This document shows positions 15,642 to 25,407 of a stretch of DNA of 64,000 nt, piece by piece. Source of the DNA: Pseudomaricurvus sp. HS19 (GTDB lineage: Bacteria > Pseudomonadota > Gammaproteobacteria > Pseudomonadales > Cellvibrionaceae). A model generated the notes under the pieces. It was not told where the DNA came from and ran no database searches. It worked only from the letters and a program-made list of their open reading frames with translations. The position numbers and the translations under genes were made by a program. Position 1 is the stretch's first letter, and every line of letters starts with the position of its first letter. Location: assembly GCF_009857815.1 (NCBI RefSeq), contig NZ_WVVW01000003.1, positions 186,001 through 250,000 of the forward strand, written 5' to 3'.

Positions 15642-16862
15642 ATGCGCAGTGTGCAAGCAACCGAGAGCCTTAAGCCCGATCATGTGCCGGAGGAGTTGTA
15701 CCGGGATATCGATATCCACCATTACACGGCTGAACTGGACGACCCCTACAAGGCCGGTGAGCGCCTGCTGCAGGGACCGGATATCTTCTGGTCACCCATG
15801 GCCGCCAACGGTCACCCGGGCTGGGTGCTGACCCGTTACCAGCACATTATGGAGGCCTATGGTGATCCGGATCATTTTTCCAGTGAGCGTTCGGACCTGG
15901 CCGCCATGGGGGTGCAGTGGAAGCTGAACCCGCTGGAGTTTGATCCGCCCCAGCATCACAAATACCGGCGCTTGCTCAATCCCATGTTTTCGCCAAAGTC
16001 TGTTGCCGAGATGGAAAAGCCGGTCTGCGATGTGTGCGAAGAGTTGTTGGCTCCGCTGTTGCAGCAGGGTCGCTGTGAATTTATCGGCGACTTTGCGGAG
16101 AAGTTCCCCTCCTATATTTTTCTCGACCTGATGGGTATGCCGCGCTCGATGCTGCCGGATTTCCTGGAGTGGGAGCGATTGCTGCTGCGTGCCGAAGACC
16201 CGCGTCAACGGGCTGGTGCCCTGCTTTCTGTCATCGGTTTTCTCGACAAGTTTGTCGATGAGCAGATGCAAAATCCCACCACCGAAGTGATGCGCGGTAT
16301 TGTCACTGCCGAGTACGAAGGTGAGCGGCGCCTGACCAAGGAAGAGATTATGGGTATGGTTACGCTGCTCTATATCGGCGGCCTGGATACCGTCTACAGC
16401 ACCCTTGGCTGGATCTTCCGTCACCTGGCAGAGAACCCGGAATTGCAAACGGAGTTGTGTGATAACCCGGATAAAATTCCCGCAGCTGTGGAAGAGTTCC
16501 TGCGCCTCTATCCGGTGGCCATGCCACACCGCCGATTGAAGGCCGACCTGGAGTTTCACGGTGTAAAAATGAAGAAAGGTGACTACGTCCTGATGGCCAC
16601 GTTCGCCGCCCATCGCGACCCGGATAGTTGCGACCATCCCCATCAGTTCGATATGAGTCGCAGGCCGCGACACTTCACCTTTGCCGCGGGACCACACCTG
16701 TGTCTTGGTGTTCACCTCGCCAAGCGGGAGCTACGCACGGTGATCGCTGAGTTCCTGCAGAACTGCAACAACATCCGCCTGGTGGAAGGCGAGGCGTTTG
16801 ACTACCACACCGGTGGCACCTGGGGTGTGGACCGGTTGATGCTGGAGTGGGATCCGGCGTAA
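15642..16862 (+). CDS. Cytochrome P450 monooxygenase
   Basis: This soluble 406-residue bacterial class I P450 has the usual motifs: I-helix GGLDTVYSTL near residue 247, the ExxR of EEFLRLYP near 285, and the heme-binding loop FTFAAGPHLCLGVH with the thiolate cysteine at 354. It should hydroxylate a hydrophobic compound using electrons from a ferredoxin and its reductase. The only ferredoxin gene in the window is at 49853, beside the second P450; no reductase is seen. The start is the ATG at 15642, with TGAGGA upstream. The SDR gene follows after 32 bases, so hydroxylation and alcohol oxidation are probably successive steps. Confidence 0.92.
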   Translation: MRSVQATESLKPDHVPEELYRDIDIHHYTAELDDPYKAGERLLQGPDIFWSPMAANGHPGWVLTRYQHIMEAYGDPDHFSSERSDLAAMGVQWKLNPLEFDPPQHHKYRRLLNPMFSPKSVAEMEKPVCDVCEELLAPLLQQGRCEFIGDFAEKFPSYIFLDLMGMPRSMLPDFLEWERLLLRAEDPRQRAGALLSVIGFLDKFVDEQMQNPTTEVMRGIVTAEYEGERRLTKEEIMGMVTLLYIGGLDTVYSTLGWIFRHLAENPELQTELCDNPDKIPAAVEEFLRLYPVAMPHRRLKADLEFHGVKMKKGDYVLMATFAAHRDPDSCDHPHQFDMSRRPRHFTFAAGPHLCLGVHLAKRELRTVIAEFLQNCNNIRLVEGEAFDYHTGGTWGVDRLMLEWDPA

Positions 16863-16894
16863 CCACGCGGTGCAGGAATGAACAGGACACGATA

Positions 16895-17848
16895 ATGACA
16901 ACAATAAATTTTGAAAATCAGGTGGTGATAGTCACCGGTGCCGGCGGCGGTCTCGGTCGCGCCTACGCGCTGGAGCTGGCGCGTCGCGGTGCGGCGGTGG
17001 TAGTCAACGATCTTGGTGGCAACGTTGAGGGTGGTAGTGGCTCCTCAGCCATGGCCACCCAGGTGGTGGCTGAGATTCGTCAACAGGGCGGTCGCGCCAT
17101 TGCCAGTTGCGACAGTGTCTCCACTGAAGCAGGTGCAAAAGCCATTGTGGATACGGCGCTTGAAACCTTTGGCCGACTTGATGCCGTAATCAATAACGCC
17201 GGCAATATGCGGCTTTCATCACTGGCGGAAGGGTGTGCCGAAGACCTGCAGTCTCTGCTCGCGGTGCATCTTTTTGGCAGCTATTTTGTCACCCGCGCGG
17301 CGTGGCCGGTTATGCAAAGGCAGCAGTACGGTCGCGTGCTGTTTACAGCGTCCAGTGCCGGTTTGTTTGGTAATCAGGGACAGGGTTTCTATGGTACCGC
17401 AAAGGCGGCTGTGTTTGGCCTGATGAATACGTTCGCGATCGAGGGTGAGTCACAGGGAATTCTCTGCAATGCCATTTTGCCCTTTGCTTCCAGCCGCATG
17501 ACGGAGCACGCCATGCAGGGGATGGACGAAGAGTATCTCAAACGCACCATGCCGGTATTTGCCAGCCTGAAGAACTCAACCCAACCGGAGTTTACCGCCG
17601 GTTTGGCCACCTATCTGGTGAGCAACGTGTGTCGTTCTACTCACGGACTTTACTCCTCCTGCGGCGGTCGTATGGCACGGGCGTTTGTCGGCGTCACCCG
17701 GGGTTGGCAAGGTTCCAGGGAGGTGGCGCCGGACGCTGAAACGATTGCTGAACATTTTGCAGAAATTACTGCGCTGGATACGGAAGGATTCAGTGTCCCG
17801 CAAAGCCCGTCTGATGAACTGAAGCAGGTGTTGATGGCGAAGTCATAG
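16895..17848 (+). CDS. Short-chain dehydrogenase/reductase, MFE-2/17beta-HSD4-like
   Basis: This 317-residue Rossmann-fold oxidoreductase has the NAD(P)-binding TGAGGGLGRAYALELA and VVNDLGG, then NNAG, and the catalytic tyrosine-lysine pair in FYGTAKAAV. The NDLGG stretch and the length of about 300 residues resemble the dehydrogenase domain of peroxisomal multifunctional enzyme type 2, which oxidises 3-hydroxyacyl-CoA or 17-hydroxysteroids. It lies 32 bases after the P450 gene, so it may oxidise the alcohol that enzyme makes. The ATG at 16895 follows AGGACACGATA, a weak ribosome site, but gives the family N-terminus. Confidence 0.87.
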   Translation: MTTINFENQVVIVTGAGGGLGRAYALELARRGAAVVVNDLGGNVEGGSGSSAMATQVVAEIRQQGGRAIASCDSVSTEAGAKAIVDTALETFGRLDAVINNAGNMRLSSLAEGCAEDLQSLLAVHLFGSYFVTRAAWPVMQRQQYGRVLFTASSAGLFGNQGQGFYGTAKAAVFGLMNTFAIEGESQGILCNAILPFASSRMTEHAMQGMDEEYLKRTMPVFASLKNSTQPEFTAGLATYLVSNVCRSTHGLYSSCGGRMARAFVGVTRGWQGSREVAPDAETIAEHFAEITALDTEGFSVPQSPSDELKQVLMAKS

Positions 17849-17920
17849 TGCGTATCACCAGCGATAGCCGCTGTTAATTTTTGTTTATCGGGCACCAGGA
17901 AGGTTGAGCCGGACGCGTGG

Positions 17921-17934
17921 GACTGAGTACAGTC
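17921..17934. promoter_or_regulatory. Dyad GACTG-N4-CAGTC before the TonB receptor gene
   Basis: A perfect 5-bp-arm inverted repeat lies about 50 bases before the receptor gene, next to AT-rich TATAACTATAAA at about 17953-17964, which could hold a -10 element. It is a candidate operator only; the arms are short. Confidence 0.35.
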
Positions 17935-17984
17935 GTTCGATCAGCTTCGCAATATAACTATAAAACTGCCGTGAGTGTAAAACG

Positions 17985-20315
17985 ATGATCAATTTCCCTA
18001 CTGCTGTTCCCGGGCATAACGCCCGCTGTTCCCTGCAATCTGAAAAAGCCGGATTTGTTAAAGCCCGGATGCCCCTGACCATGCTCAGCGCGGCACTGTT
18101 TGGTGCCGGTTTATCTTCGGCCACGATACCGGGATCCGCCCAGGCCGCCACGATCGAAGAGATCGTCGTCACTGCGCAGCGTCGTGAGGAGAGTTTGCAG
18201 GAAGTGCCAATCTCCGTGGCAGCATTTTCGCAGGATATGCTGGAGCGCAGTGGCATCAGCGGTACCCGTGAGCTGCCGGCACTGACGCCGAGCCTGCAAC
18301 TGGTGTCATCCGGGCCGTCTGCCACGTTCTTTGTTCGTGGTGTGGGCAACACCAGTTCCGGGACTGGCGAAGAGGGCACCAACGCGTTTTACGTCGATGG
18401 TGTCTTTATGCCATCGCTGAAGCAGACCTTTATGAAGTTCAACAACATTGAACGGGTCGAGGTGTTGAAAGGACCGCAGGGTACCCTGTTCGGCCGCAAC
18501 TCCAGTGGCGGCCTGGTGAATGTGATTACCAAAGATCCCGGCGATGAATTTGAAGCCAAAGTCAGTGTCGGTGCGGCCAACTATGACACCACCAAGGGGC
18601 AGCTGTATGTGGCGGGCCCCATCACGGAAACCCTCAGCGCGGACCTGGCACTGACGTCTACCAATCAGGGCAAGGGGTGGGGTGAAAACCAGGCCACCGG
18701 CAAGGATGTCAATCTGGGCTGGGACTGGGGTGCGCGCACCAAATGGGTATGGACCCCGAACGATGAAGCCAAAATTTCCTTCGCCGCAGAGTATTCAAAA
18801 TCGTCTGATGACTTTGGTGTTGCCTATCGCCTGGAAGAGGACAGCCTGGGTGTGAACCCGGCGTTGATGCTGGCGCAGGCGGGTACTCCGGAAGCACTGG
18901 CAGCGTTTGCCACCATCGATCCCGCTGATTACGGTCCCACCTTGCCATTGAAGGACCCCTACGATACCAACACACCGGAGCAGCAGTTCTCTGATATTGA
19001 TACCTGGGGCCTGAACCTGACGGCGGAGTTTGACCTGGGCTGGGCCACCCTCACCAGTATCACCGGCAGCCGTAAGGGCACCAACCACAGCTACTTCGAC
19101 CTGGACATGACTCCTTACGACCTGCTCAACATACGCGTCGAGGATTCGGAGATTTCCTTCCAGGAGGAGCTGCGTCTGGCCTCCAACAGTGACGGGCCGC
19201 TGAACTGGCAGGCGGGCTTGTTCTATCTCACCATCGATGCCGACCTCGATCCGCAAACCTTTACCGGCCAGCTGCTGCACGTTGGTGGCGGACCGGGTGA
19301 CTACGCCGTGGTTTCCAGCCTGGACACCACCTCCTATGCGGTATTTGGTGAAGTCAGCTACGACATTACCGATGCCACCACGCTGACGCTTGGCGGACGT
19401 TACACCCGCGATGAGCTGGACTTCAAAGGTGAGATGAACCTGCTGGAACTGGGAGGCTTTACCGCGGTTTCAAACCGGGACAGCACTACGGAAGAGGAGC
19501 CAACCTACAGGGTTGCCCTGCGTCACCAGTTGACCGACGACGTCAGCGTCTATGGTTCCTATAACCGCGGGTTTAAATCCGGTTCCTACGCCATGTCCGA
19601 TCCCACCCGACCACCGGTGAAGCCCCAGACCATTGACGCCTATGAGCTGGGCGTAAAAACGGACCTGCTGGACAACCGGCTGCGCCTCAACGCTTCGGTG
19701 TTCCATTATGAAATCAGTGACTACCAGGTGCGCTCTGCCTCCGGCCCGAATCCGACACCGGTTTTGCTGAACGCGGCTGAAGTGGAAGTGGACGGCCTGG
19801 AGGTGGAATTTGAAGCGGCAATCACCGATGGACTGCGACTGTTTGGCTCTCTCGCCTGGCTGGACTCCGAATTTTCCGAGTTTACCGATGCACCCTTTAC
19901 CTCGCTTAACACCTTCGATACCGGAGCACCATTTGGTGTTTTGGGCGGCACGCGGACGGTGAGTGGTGATGCCACCGGCAACGAAACACCGCTGGCTCCG
20001 GAGTTCTCCGGTAACATTGGTATTGCTTACAACCTGGCATTGGCAGATGCCGGTGAGGTGGATATGTCGCTGCTCTACAGCTACAACAGCGGCTTTTACT
20101 ACGAGCCCGATAACCGCCTGGAGCAACCTTCCTACGGTTTGCTTAACGGCTCCCTGCGTTACTCACCCGCACCCAGTTGGAGCGTGGAGCTGTGGGGGCG
20201 CAATCTTACCGACGAGACCTACTACAGCCAGAAGCTGACCGTCAGCAGCCTTGGCGATGTGGGCATCACTGCGGCGCCACGTACATTTGGTATCAACCTG
20301 GAATACACCTACTAA
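17985..20315 (+). CDS. TonB-dependent outer membrane receptor
   Basis: This 776-residue protein has an N-terminal export signal ending in AQA, the TonB box region IEEIVVTAQRREESLQEVP, and the plug domain (FFVRGVGNTSS; VLKGPQGTLFGRNSSGG). A long beta-barrel follows, ending in the aromatic FGINLEYTY expected for outer membrane assembly. Members actively import large or scarce ligands; the EIVVTAQRREE type with a plain plug is typical of catabolic receptors in proteobacteria. Its place between a P450/SDR pair and a steroid-dehydrogenase-like flavoprotein suggests uptake of the compound they degrade. The ligand cannot be read from sequence. Confidence 0.93.
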   Translation: MINFPTAVPGHNARCSLQSEKAGFVKARMPLTMLSAALFGAGLSSATIPGSAQAATIEEIVVTAQRREESLQEVPISVAAFSQDMLERSGISGTRELPALTPSLQLVSSGPSATFFVRGVGNTSSGTGEEGTNAFYVDGVFMPSLKQTFMKFNNIERVEVLKGPQGTLFGRNSSGGLVNVITKDPGDEFEAKVSVGAANYDTTKGQLYVAGPITETLSADLALTSTNQGKGWGENQATGKDVNLGWDWGARTKWVWTPNDEAKISFAAEYSKSSDDFGVAYRLEEDSLGVNPALMLAQAGTPEALAAFATIDPADYGPTLPLKDPYDTNTPEQQFSDIDTWGLNLTAEFDLGWATLTSITGSRKGTNHSYFDLDMTPYDLLNIRVEDSEISFQEELRLASNSDGPLNWQAGLFYLTIDADLDPQTFTGQLLHVGGGPGDYAVVSSLDTTSYAVFGEVSYDITDATTLTLGGRYTRDELDFKGEMNLLELGGFTAVSNRDSTTEEEPTYRVALRHQLTDDVSVYGSYNRGFKSGSYAMSDPTRPPVKPQTIDAYELGVKTDLLDNRLRLNASVFHYEISDYQVRSASGPNPTPVLLNAAEVEVDGLEVEFEAAITDGLRLFGSLAWLDSEFSEFTDAPFTSLNTFDTGAPFGVLGGTRTVSGDATGNETPLAPEFSGNIGIAYNLALADAGEVDMSLLYSYNSGFYYEPDNRLEQPSYGLLNGSLRYSPAPSWSVELWGRNLTDETYYSQKLTVSSLGDVGITAAPRTFGINLEYTY

Positions 20316-20576
20316 CGCAGGCCTTTGCATCAGGCGCCCTCCGGTGGTTTTAGCTTGCAGGAGAGCGCCTGTGCCAGTACGCAACCTGTCACAACCCCCC
20401 CGCCTGTTGTGCAGCAAATACACGCTGTTTTTGCTCTATACTCCAGAAGCCGAACATTAGCGGCGTGGCATATAAAGTGACATAATCATTTTTTCGCCGC
20501 ATTCCAATTGCTGCTGTGGCAGGGTGTCGTGACCTGCCAACAGTCAATCAACATAACGTCCACCAAGGGGGAGAGA

Positions 20577-22262
20577 GTGGAGACAGCCAACAACACGTTT
20601 GACGAACAGACCGATTTTATCGTGGTAGGCACAGGCGGCGGTGCCCTGTGTGGTGCGCTGACCATGCTGTCGCAAGGTAATCAGGTTATCGTGCTGGAAA
20701 AGTCGTCACTGGTGGGTGGTACCACCGCCCGTTCCGGTGGTGTTATGTGGATTCCCAATAATCGCTTTCTGCTGCGCGACGGCCTCGACGAGAGCGAAGA
20801 GCGGGCGCGGACTTACCTGGAAGCGCTCTGCGGTGAGCAACAGAACACGCCCGGCTCCACCCCCCTGCGTCGTCAGACGTACATTACCCGCGCTGCGCAA
20901 ATGCTGGAGTTCCTGTTGCAGCAGGGCATCGACATCGATCGCTACCGTTACTGGCCGGACTACTACGATGAGTTGCCCGGTGGTCTCAGTGTGGGTCGCA
21001 GTGTGGGCGCGAAATTGTTTGATATTAACCAGCTGGGCGAATGGAAACAGCGCATGGTGCCGGGCTTTATGCCCTATCCGGCCATGGTGGATGAAGCCAT
21101 GCAGATGCCCTATTTCAAGCGCAGCCCGAAGGCTTTCTGGCTGTGTGTGAAAATGGTGGGTCGGGCGCTGTACGCCAAACTCACGGGCAAGCATTACGTC
21201 TCTGCCGGGGCGGCCCTGCAGGCGCGCCAATTGCACGCGCTGCTGCGAATGGAAGCGGACCTGCGTACCGACTCCCCTGTCAGCAGCCTGATCGAACAGA
21301 ACAGCCAGATCGTCGGTGTGGTCACTGTCAAAGATGGCAAACCCTGGCGCATCGGCGCCCGCCTCGGCGTACTGGTGGGTGCAGGTGGCTTTGCCCACAA
21401 CCAGTCCATGCGTGACCAGTACCTGCCCGGTACTTCGGATCTGTGGACCAGCGCCGCACCTACCGATACCGGTGAGATGATTCAGGAGATGGCCCGTCAC
21501 GGCGCCCAGCTGGCGCAGATGGACGAGATGGTGGGCAATCAGTGCACCCTGCCGCCGGGCAGCAAACGCGGTGATATTCGTGCCACTGCCCAGAGCATTA
21601 CCGCCAAGCCACACGCCATCCTGGTGGATCAGACCGGCGTTCGCTATATGAATGAAGGTGGCTCGTACATGGCTTTCTGCAAGGGCATGCTGCAACGCAA
21701 CCAGGCTGAAGCGGCGGTGCCCAGCTGGGGGATCTTCGATAGCCGCTACCTGAAGAAATACATGTTCGCAGGCATCATGCCCGGCGGAAAAATTCCTCAG
21801 GAGTGGTTTGATAGCGGCTACCTGAAAAAAGCCGACAGCCTTGCGGAGCTGGCCAGCCTGCTGGATTTGAGCCCGGATACCCTGCAGGCGACTGTTGAGC
21901 GTTTCAATGGCTTTGTCGCCAAAAATCATGACGACGATTTCCAGCGTGGTGAACGCGCTTATGACCGCTGGCTCGGTGATCCGCTGCATAAGCCAAACCC
22001 GACCCTGGGCACCCTTGAGAAAGGACCGTTTTACGCGTTTCCTGTCGTGCCGGGTGACGTGGGCACCTATGGCGGCGTGGTCACGGATGAGCACGCCCGC
22101 GTATTGCGCGCCGATGGTTCTGTTATCGCGGGTCTCTACGCCACCGGGGTCTCCACCGCCTCGGTTATGGGTCGTTACTATCCCGGTGCCGGCTCCAGTG
22201 TCGGCCCATCCATGACCTGGGGTTATGTGGCGGCGCGACACGCGGCGGAAAAAGACGCCTGA
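20577..22262 (+). CDS. FAD-dependent dehydrogenase, 3-ketosteroid delta1-dehydrogenase-like
   Basis: This 561-residue flavoprotein has the N-terminal dinucleotide fold FIVVGTGGGALCGALTML, then VLEKSSLVGGTTARSGGVMW, and the C-terminal FAD-contact region GLYATGVSTASVMG and GAGSSVGPSMTWG. These features match the KstD / fumarate-reductase-like flavoprotein family, whose members introduce ring double bonds into 3-ketosteroids or similar cyclic ketones. I chose the GTG at 20577 because AAGGGGGAGA precedes it; the frame is open further upstream. A paralogue with the same motifs lies at 46254-47909. The exact substrate is inferred from family only. Confidence 0.87.
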   Translation: METANNTFDEQTDFIVVGTGGGALCGALTMLSQGNQVIVLEKSSLVGGTTARSGGVMWIPNNRFLLRDGLDESEERARTYLEALCGEQQNTPGSTPLRRQTYITRAAQMLEFLLQQGIDIDRYRYWPDYYDELPGGLSVGRSVGAKLFDINQLGEWKQRMVPGFMPYPAMVDEAMQMPYFKRSPKAFWLCVKMVGRALYAKLTGKHYVSAGAALQARQLHALLRMEADLRTDSPVSSLIEQNSQIVGVVTVKDGKPWRIGARLGVLVGAGGFAHNQSMRDQYLPGTSDLWTSAAPTDTGEMIQEMARHGAQLAQMDEMVGNQCTLPPGSKRGDIRATAQSITAKPHAILVDQTGVRYMNEGGSYMAFCKGMLQRNQAEAAVPSWGIFDSRYLKKYMFAGIMPGGKIPQEWFDSGYLKKADSLAELASLLDLSPDTLQATVERFNGFVAKNHDDDFQRGERAYDRWLGDPLHKPNPTLGTLEKGPFYAFPVVPGDVGTYGGVVTDEHARVLRADGSVIAGLYATGVSTASVMGRYYPGAGSSVGPSMTWGYVAARHAAEKDA

Positions 22263-22280
22263 TTCATCCTGGCTTTCTCA

Positions 22281-22310
22281 GCTGGCGGCGGTGATGCCAC
22301 CGTCGCCAGC
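22281..22310. terminator. Hairpin after the flavoprotein gene
   Basis: GCTGGCG (22281-22287) pairs with CGCCAGC (22304-22310), with an inner GGTG/CACC pairing. No T-run follows, so termination is uncertain. The remaining 230 bases before the sulfatase hold an AACGGAA/TTCCGTT pair about 24 bases apart near 22390-22425 and nothing else I can name. Confidence 0.4.
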
Positions 22311-22543
22311 CGGGAGAATGCCCCCTCCCCTATCTTCATCCGTAACACTTCTCTGTCCTGATGGGGACTGCGAAGACAGTCACATCAACGGAACGCGATG
22401 TAATCAATGCAACAATTTTCCGTTGTCTGCGCAGTTCTGGGCTACTTTTATTGAGGTTGTTGCATTTCAGCGCTGAACACCTGGTTGGCTTAAACGGCAG
22501 GGAGGCGGTGCAGCGCTGTCCATTCTGGTAAAGGAGTTACGCA

Positions 22544-24163
22544 ATGAATGAAACAGGCAAACTTTTGACGAGATGGCTGACGGCGCTGTTGGCCATTGTG
22601 ATTTTTCCAGGCTGTTCCTACGCGCAGAACGAGCAGGAGAAGCCCAACATTCTGGTGATCTGGGGGGACGATATTGGCACCTGGAACATCAGCCACAATA
22701 ATCGCGGGATGATGGGTTATCAGACCCCGAATATTGATCGCATCGCCGACGAAGGCGTTGCCTTTACAGACTATTACGGCCAGCAGAGTTGCACGGCAGG
22801 CCGGGCTGCCTTTGCCGGTGGCAATGTGCCGGTGCGTACCGGTATGACCAAGGTTGGCCTGCCCGGTGCCAAAGAGGGCTGGCAGAAAACCGATGTCACC
22901 ATGGCCACCGTGCTCAAGAGCCAGGGCTATGCAACCGGACAGTTCGGTAAAAATCATTTTGGTGACCGCAACGAACACCTGCCGACCATGCATGGTTTTG
23001 ATGAGTTCATGGGAAATCTCTACCACCTCAATGCGGAAGAGGAGCCGGAGAACGAGGATTATCCAGCCGATATGATGCTGGCCAGCGGCAACAAGTTTAT
23101 CGACCAGTTTGGTCCCCGTGGTGTGTTGCACTGTTTCGCCACGGCTGAGCGGGACAAAACCGTGAGTCCCCGCTTTGGTGAGATGGGTAACCAGAAATGT
23201 GAGGACACCGGCCCCCTGACCAAAAAGCGGATGGAGACTGTCGATGAGGAAACGTCATCACGGGCACTGGCGTTTATTCGTGAGCAGCATGCTGCCGGCA
23301 AGCCCTGGTTTGTGTGGTGGAACGGTACCCGCATGCACTTCCGCACCCACGTCAAGGAAGAGAATCGTAACCGCGGAAACGATGAATACACTGATGGCAT
23401 GCTGGAGCACGACCGCCATGTGGGTCTGTTCCTGAATCTGCTGGATGAACTGAAGATCGCAGACAACACCATTGTCTTTTACTCTACCGACAATGGACCC
23501 CACTACAACACCTGGCCGGACGCAGGCACCACGCCGTTCCGCGGCGAGAAAAATTCCAACTGGGAAGGTGCCTATCGTGTACCGGCGTTTGTACGCTGGC
23601 CAGGAAAAATACAGGAAGGGGTAACCCTCAACGGTATCGTTTCCCACGAGGATTGGTTGCCGACTTTTGCGGCAGCGGCAGGTGCAGTGGATATCAAGGA
23701 GAAACTGCTGAAGGGCGTAAAGCTGAACGGTCGCACTTACAAAAACTATCTCGACGGCTACAACATGCTCCCGTACCTGTCAGGTAAGGAGAAATCGTCC
23801 CCGCGCCATGAGTTCTGGTACGTCAACGACGATGGCTCCGTAGTGGCAGCCCGCTACGATGACTGGAAGGTGGTGTTCCTGGAAAACCGCGGCCAGGCGT
23901 TTGGTGTATGGATGGAGCCGTTTACCGAGCTGCGGGTACCGCTGGTGTTTAACCTGCGTCGCGATCCGTTTGAGAAGGCGCAACACAACGCCAACATCTA
24001 TTACGACTGGCTGCTGGATCACGCCTATGTGCTGGTGCCGATACAGGGGTTGGCGGCACAATTCCTGAAAACCATGGAAGAGTACCCGCCCAGCCAGTCA
24101 CCGGGTGCGTTTAACCTTAGCAAAATTGAAGAACAACTGAAGAGTGCCCATGGCTCTCGTTGA
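22544..24163 (+). CDS. Exported arylsulfatase-type sulfatase, short form
   Basis: This 539-residue sulfatase has an N-terminal export signal (WLTALLAIVIFPGCSYAQN; the FPGC could serve as a lipobox). The metal-binding start is NILVIWGDDIGTWNIS, the formylglycine site is CTAGRAAFAGG with the modified cysteine at residue 83, and the conserved FGKNHFGDRNEHLPT and VFYSTDNGPHYNTWPD follow. The length is that of classical arylsulfatases. It should release sulfate from an ester in the periplasm or at the outer surface. It is distinct from the 801-residue sulfatase at 8216. I see no formylglycine-generating enzyme gene in the window. Confidence 0.9.
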   Translation: MNETGKLLTRWLTALLAIVIFPGCSYAQNEQEKPNILVIWGDDIGTWNISHNNRGMMGYQTPNIDRIADEGVAFTDYYGQQSCTAGRAAFAGGNVPVRTGMTKVGLPGAKEGWQKTDVTMATVLKSQGYATGQFGKNHFGDRNEHLPTMHGFDEFMGNLYHLNAEEEPENEDYPADMMLASGNKFIDQFGPRGVLHCFATAERDKTVSPRFGEMGNQKCEDTGPLTKKRMETVDEETSSRALAFIREQHAAGKPWFVWWNGTRMHFRTHVKEENRNRGNDEYTDGMLEHDRHVGLFLNLLDELKIADNTIVFYSTDNGPHYNTWPDAGTTPFRGEKNSNWEGAYRVPAFVRWPGKIQEGVTLNGIVSHEDWLPTFAAAAGAVDIKEKLLKGVKLNGRTYKNYLDGYNMLPYLSGKEKSSPRHEFWYVNDDGSVVAARYDDWKVVFLENRGQAFGVWMEPFTELRVPLVFNLRRDPFEKAQHNANIYYDWLLDHAYVLVPIQGLAAQFLKTMEEYPPSQSPGAFNLSKIEEQLKSAHGSR

Positions 24164-24180
24164 TTGTTAGTTCGGCCAAT

Positions 24181-24209
24181 ACCGCCAGCAATCGCTGGCG
24201 GTGTTTGTT
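24181..24209 (+). terminator. Intrinsic terminator after the second sulfatase gene
   Basis: ACCGCCAGC (24181-24189), loop AATC and GCTGGCGGT (24194-24202) form a 9-bp stem followed by GTTTGTTT. It ends only 15 bases before the next gene start, so it may give partial read-through. Confidence 0.75.
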
Positions 24210-24224
24210 TATGGGGTAATTATT

Positions 24225-25238
24225 ATGTATCACTATGCTGCTGGCGTACCGCGGTGGCCGCGACCGTTGGGTTTTTACAGTCTGACACTGCTGTTGCTGT
24301 TTTCTGTCTTCGCCCGCGCGGCGGACGAACCTCTCCCATCCTGGCAGGGCTCTGCCCGGCAAGCTGTAATGGATTTTGTACAGCGCGCCACGACTCAGGG
24401 GAGTGCAGACTTTATCTCGCCTGCAGATCGGGTGGCGGTATTCGATAACGATGGCACCCTCTGGTCCGAACAGCCACTCTACTTCCAGGCCTTCTTTGCC
24501 CTGGATCGCCTGCAGAAGCTGGCACCGGATCATCCTGAGTGGAAGAACACGGAGCCTTATGCCTCAATGCTGCAGGGCAAGCTCAGTGATGCACTGAAAG
24601 CGGACGAGCACGCGGTGCTGCGGGTAGTCGCCGAGATGCACGCTGGCATGACGGCTACGGAATTCAGTGCTGAGGTGGCGCAGTGGCTGGCGACGGCAAA
24701 GCACCCGGTTAGCGGGCGCCTCTATACGGAGATGGTGTATCAGCCGATGCTGGAACTGCTGGTCTACCTGCGTCAGAACCACTTCAAGACCTATATTGTC
24801 TCCGGTGGCGGTATCGATTTTCTGCGGGTTTTTTCGCAGCAGGTTTATGGCATTCCACCGGAGCAGGTGGTGGGAAGCAGTCTCAAGGCAAAGTACGTGG
24901 TGCAGGATGGAGTACCGCAGATTATCAAACTGGCAGAACTGAATTTTGTCGATGACAAGGAGGGCAAACCGGTGGGGATTCACCAGCACATCGGTAAACG
25001 CCCGGTGTTTGCCGCCGGCAACTCGGACGGCGATTTCCAGATGCTGGAGTGGACCACCAGTGGTGAAGGACTGCGTTTCGGCTTGCTGGTGCATCACGAT
25101 GATAAAAAACGCGAGTATGCCTACGACCGCGATTCCTCCATCGGCACGCTGGCGCGGGGCCTGGATGAGGCGCAGCAGCGGGGGTGGAGTGTGGTGAGCA
25201 TGAAGAAGGAGTGGAAAACCATCTATCCGTCCAATTAA
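24225..25238 (+). CDS. Exported HAD-superfamily phosphatase
   Basis: The 337-residue product has a signal peptide (hydrophobic LTLLLLFSVFARAAD) and the haloacid dehalogenase motif I VAVFDNDGTLW (DxDGT). Motif II is TYIVSGGGIDFL, and motif IV AAGNSDGDFQML resembles the phosphoserine-phosphatase branch. It should hydrolyse a small phosphate monoester in the periplasm using magnesium. I chose ATG 24225 with GGGG upstream rather than the open-frame start at 24201, which lies within the terminator hairpin. It stands between a sulfatase and a multiheme lipoprotein; a link between phosphate and sulfate ester removal is possible but unproven. Confidence 0.85.
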   Translation: MYHYAAGVPRWPRPLGFYSLTLLLLFSVFARAADEPLPSWQGSARQAVMDFVQRATTQGSADFISPADRVAVFDNDGTLWSEQPLYFQAFFALDRLQKLAPDHPEWKNTEPYASMLQGKLSDALKADEHAVLRVVAEMHAGMTATEFSAEVAQWLATAKHPVSGRLYTEMVYQPMLELLVYLRQNHFKTYIVSGGGIDFLRVFSQQVYGIPPEQVVGSSLKAKYVVQDGVPQIIKLAELNFVDDKEGKPVGIHQHIGKRPVFAAGNSDGDFQMLEWTTSGEGLRFGLLVHHDDKKREYAYDRDSSIGTLARGLDEAQQRGWSVVSMKKEWKTIYPSN

Positions 25239-25277
25239 TCGGCGCTGGTAGCACAAGCGCCAATATTTCTGCCGGAT

Positions 25278-25308
25278 AAAGGCCCGCATAAGCGGGCCTT
25301 TGCTTTTG
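25278..25308 (+). terminator. Intrinsic terminator after the HAD phosphatase gene
   Basis: AAAGGCCCGC, loop ATAA and GCGGGCCTTT form a strong stem (25278-25300) followed by GCTTTTG. Confidence 0.85.
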
Positions 25309-25407
25309 TACAGACGGTTGCTATGGTTGGCGTCCGTCGTCTCTCGGCGGGCAGAAATTGAAGAATAACAGGGCAGCGCGATACCGCTGCCGGTCGACGG
25401 GATGTCT

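Noticed and set aside
20706-22241. Long minus-strand frame of 511 codons
   Set aside because: Antisense to the well-supported flavoprotein gene at 20577; histidine- and glycine-rich composition typical of GC-rich shadow frames.
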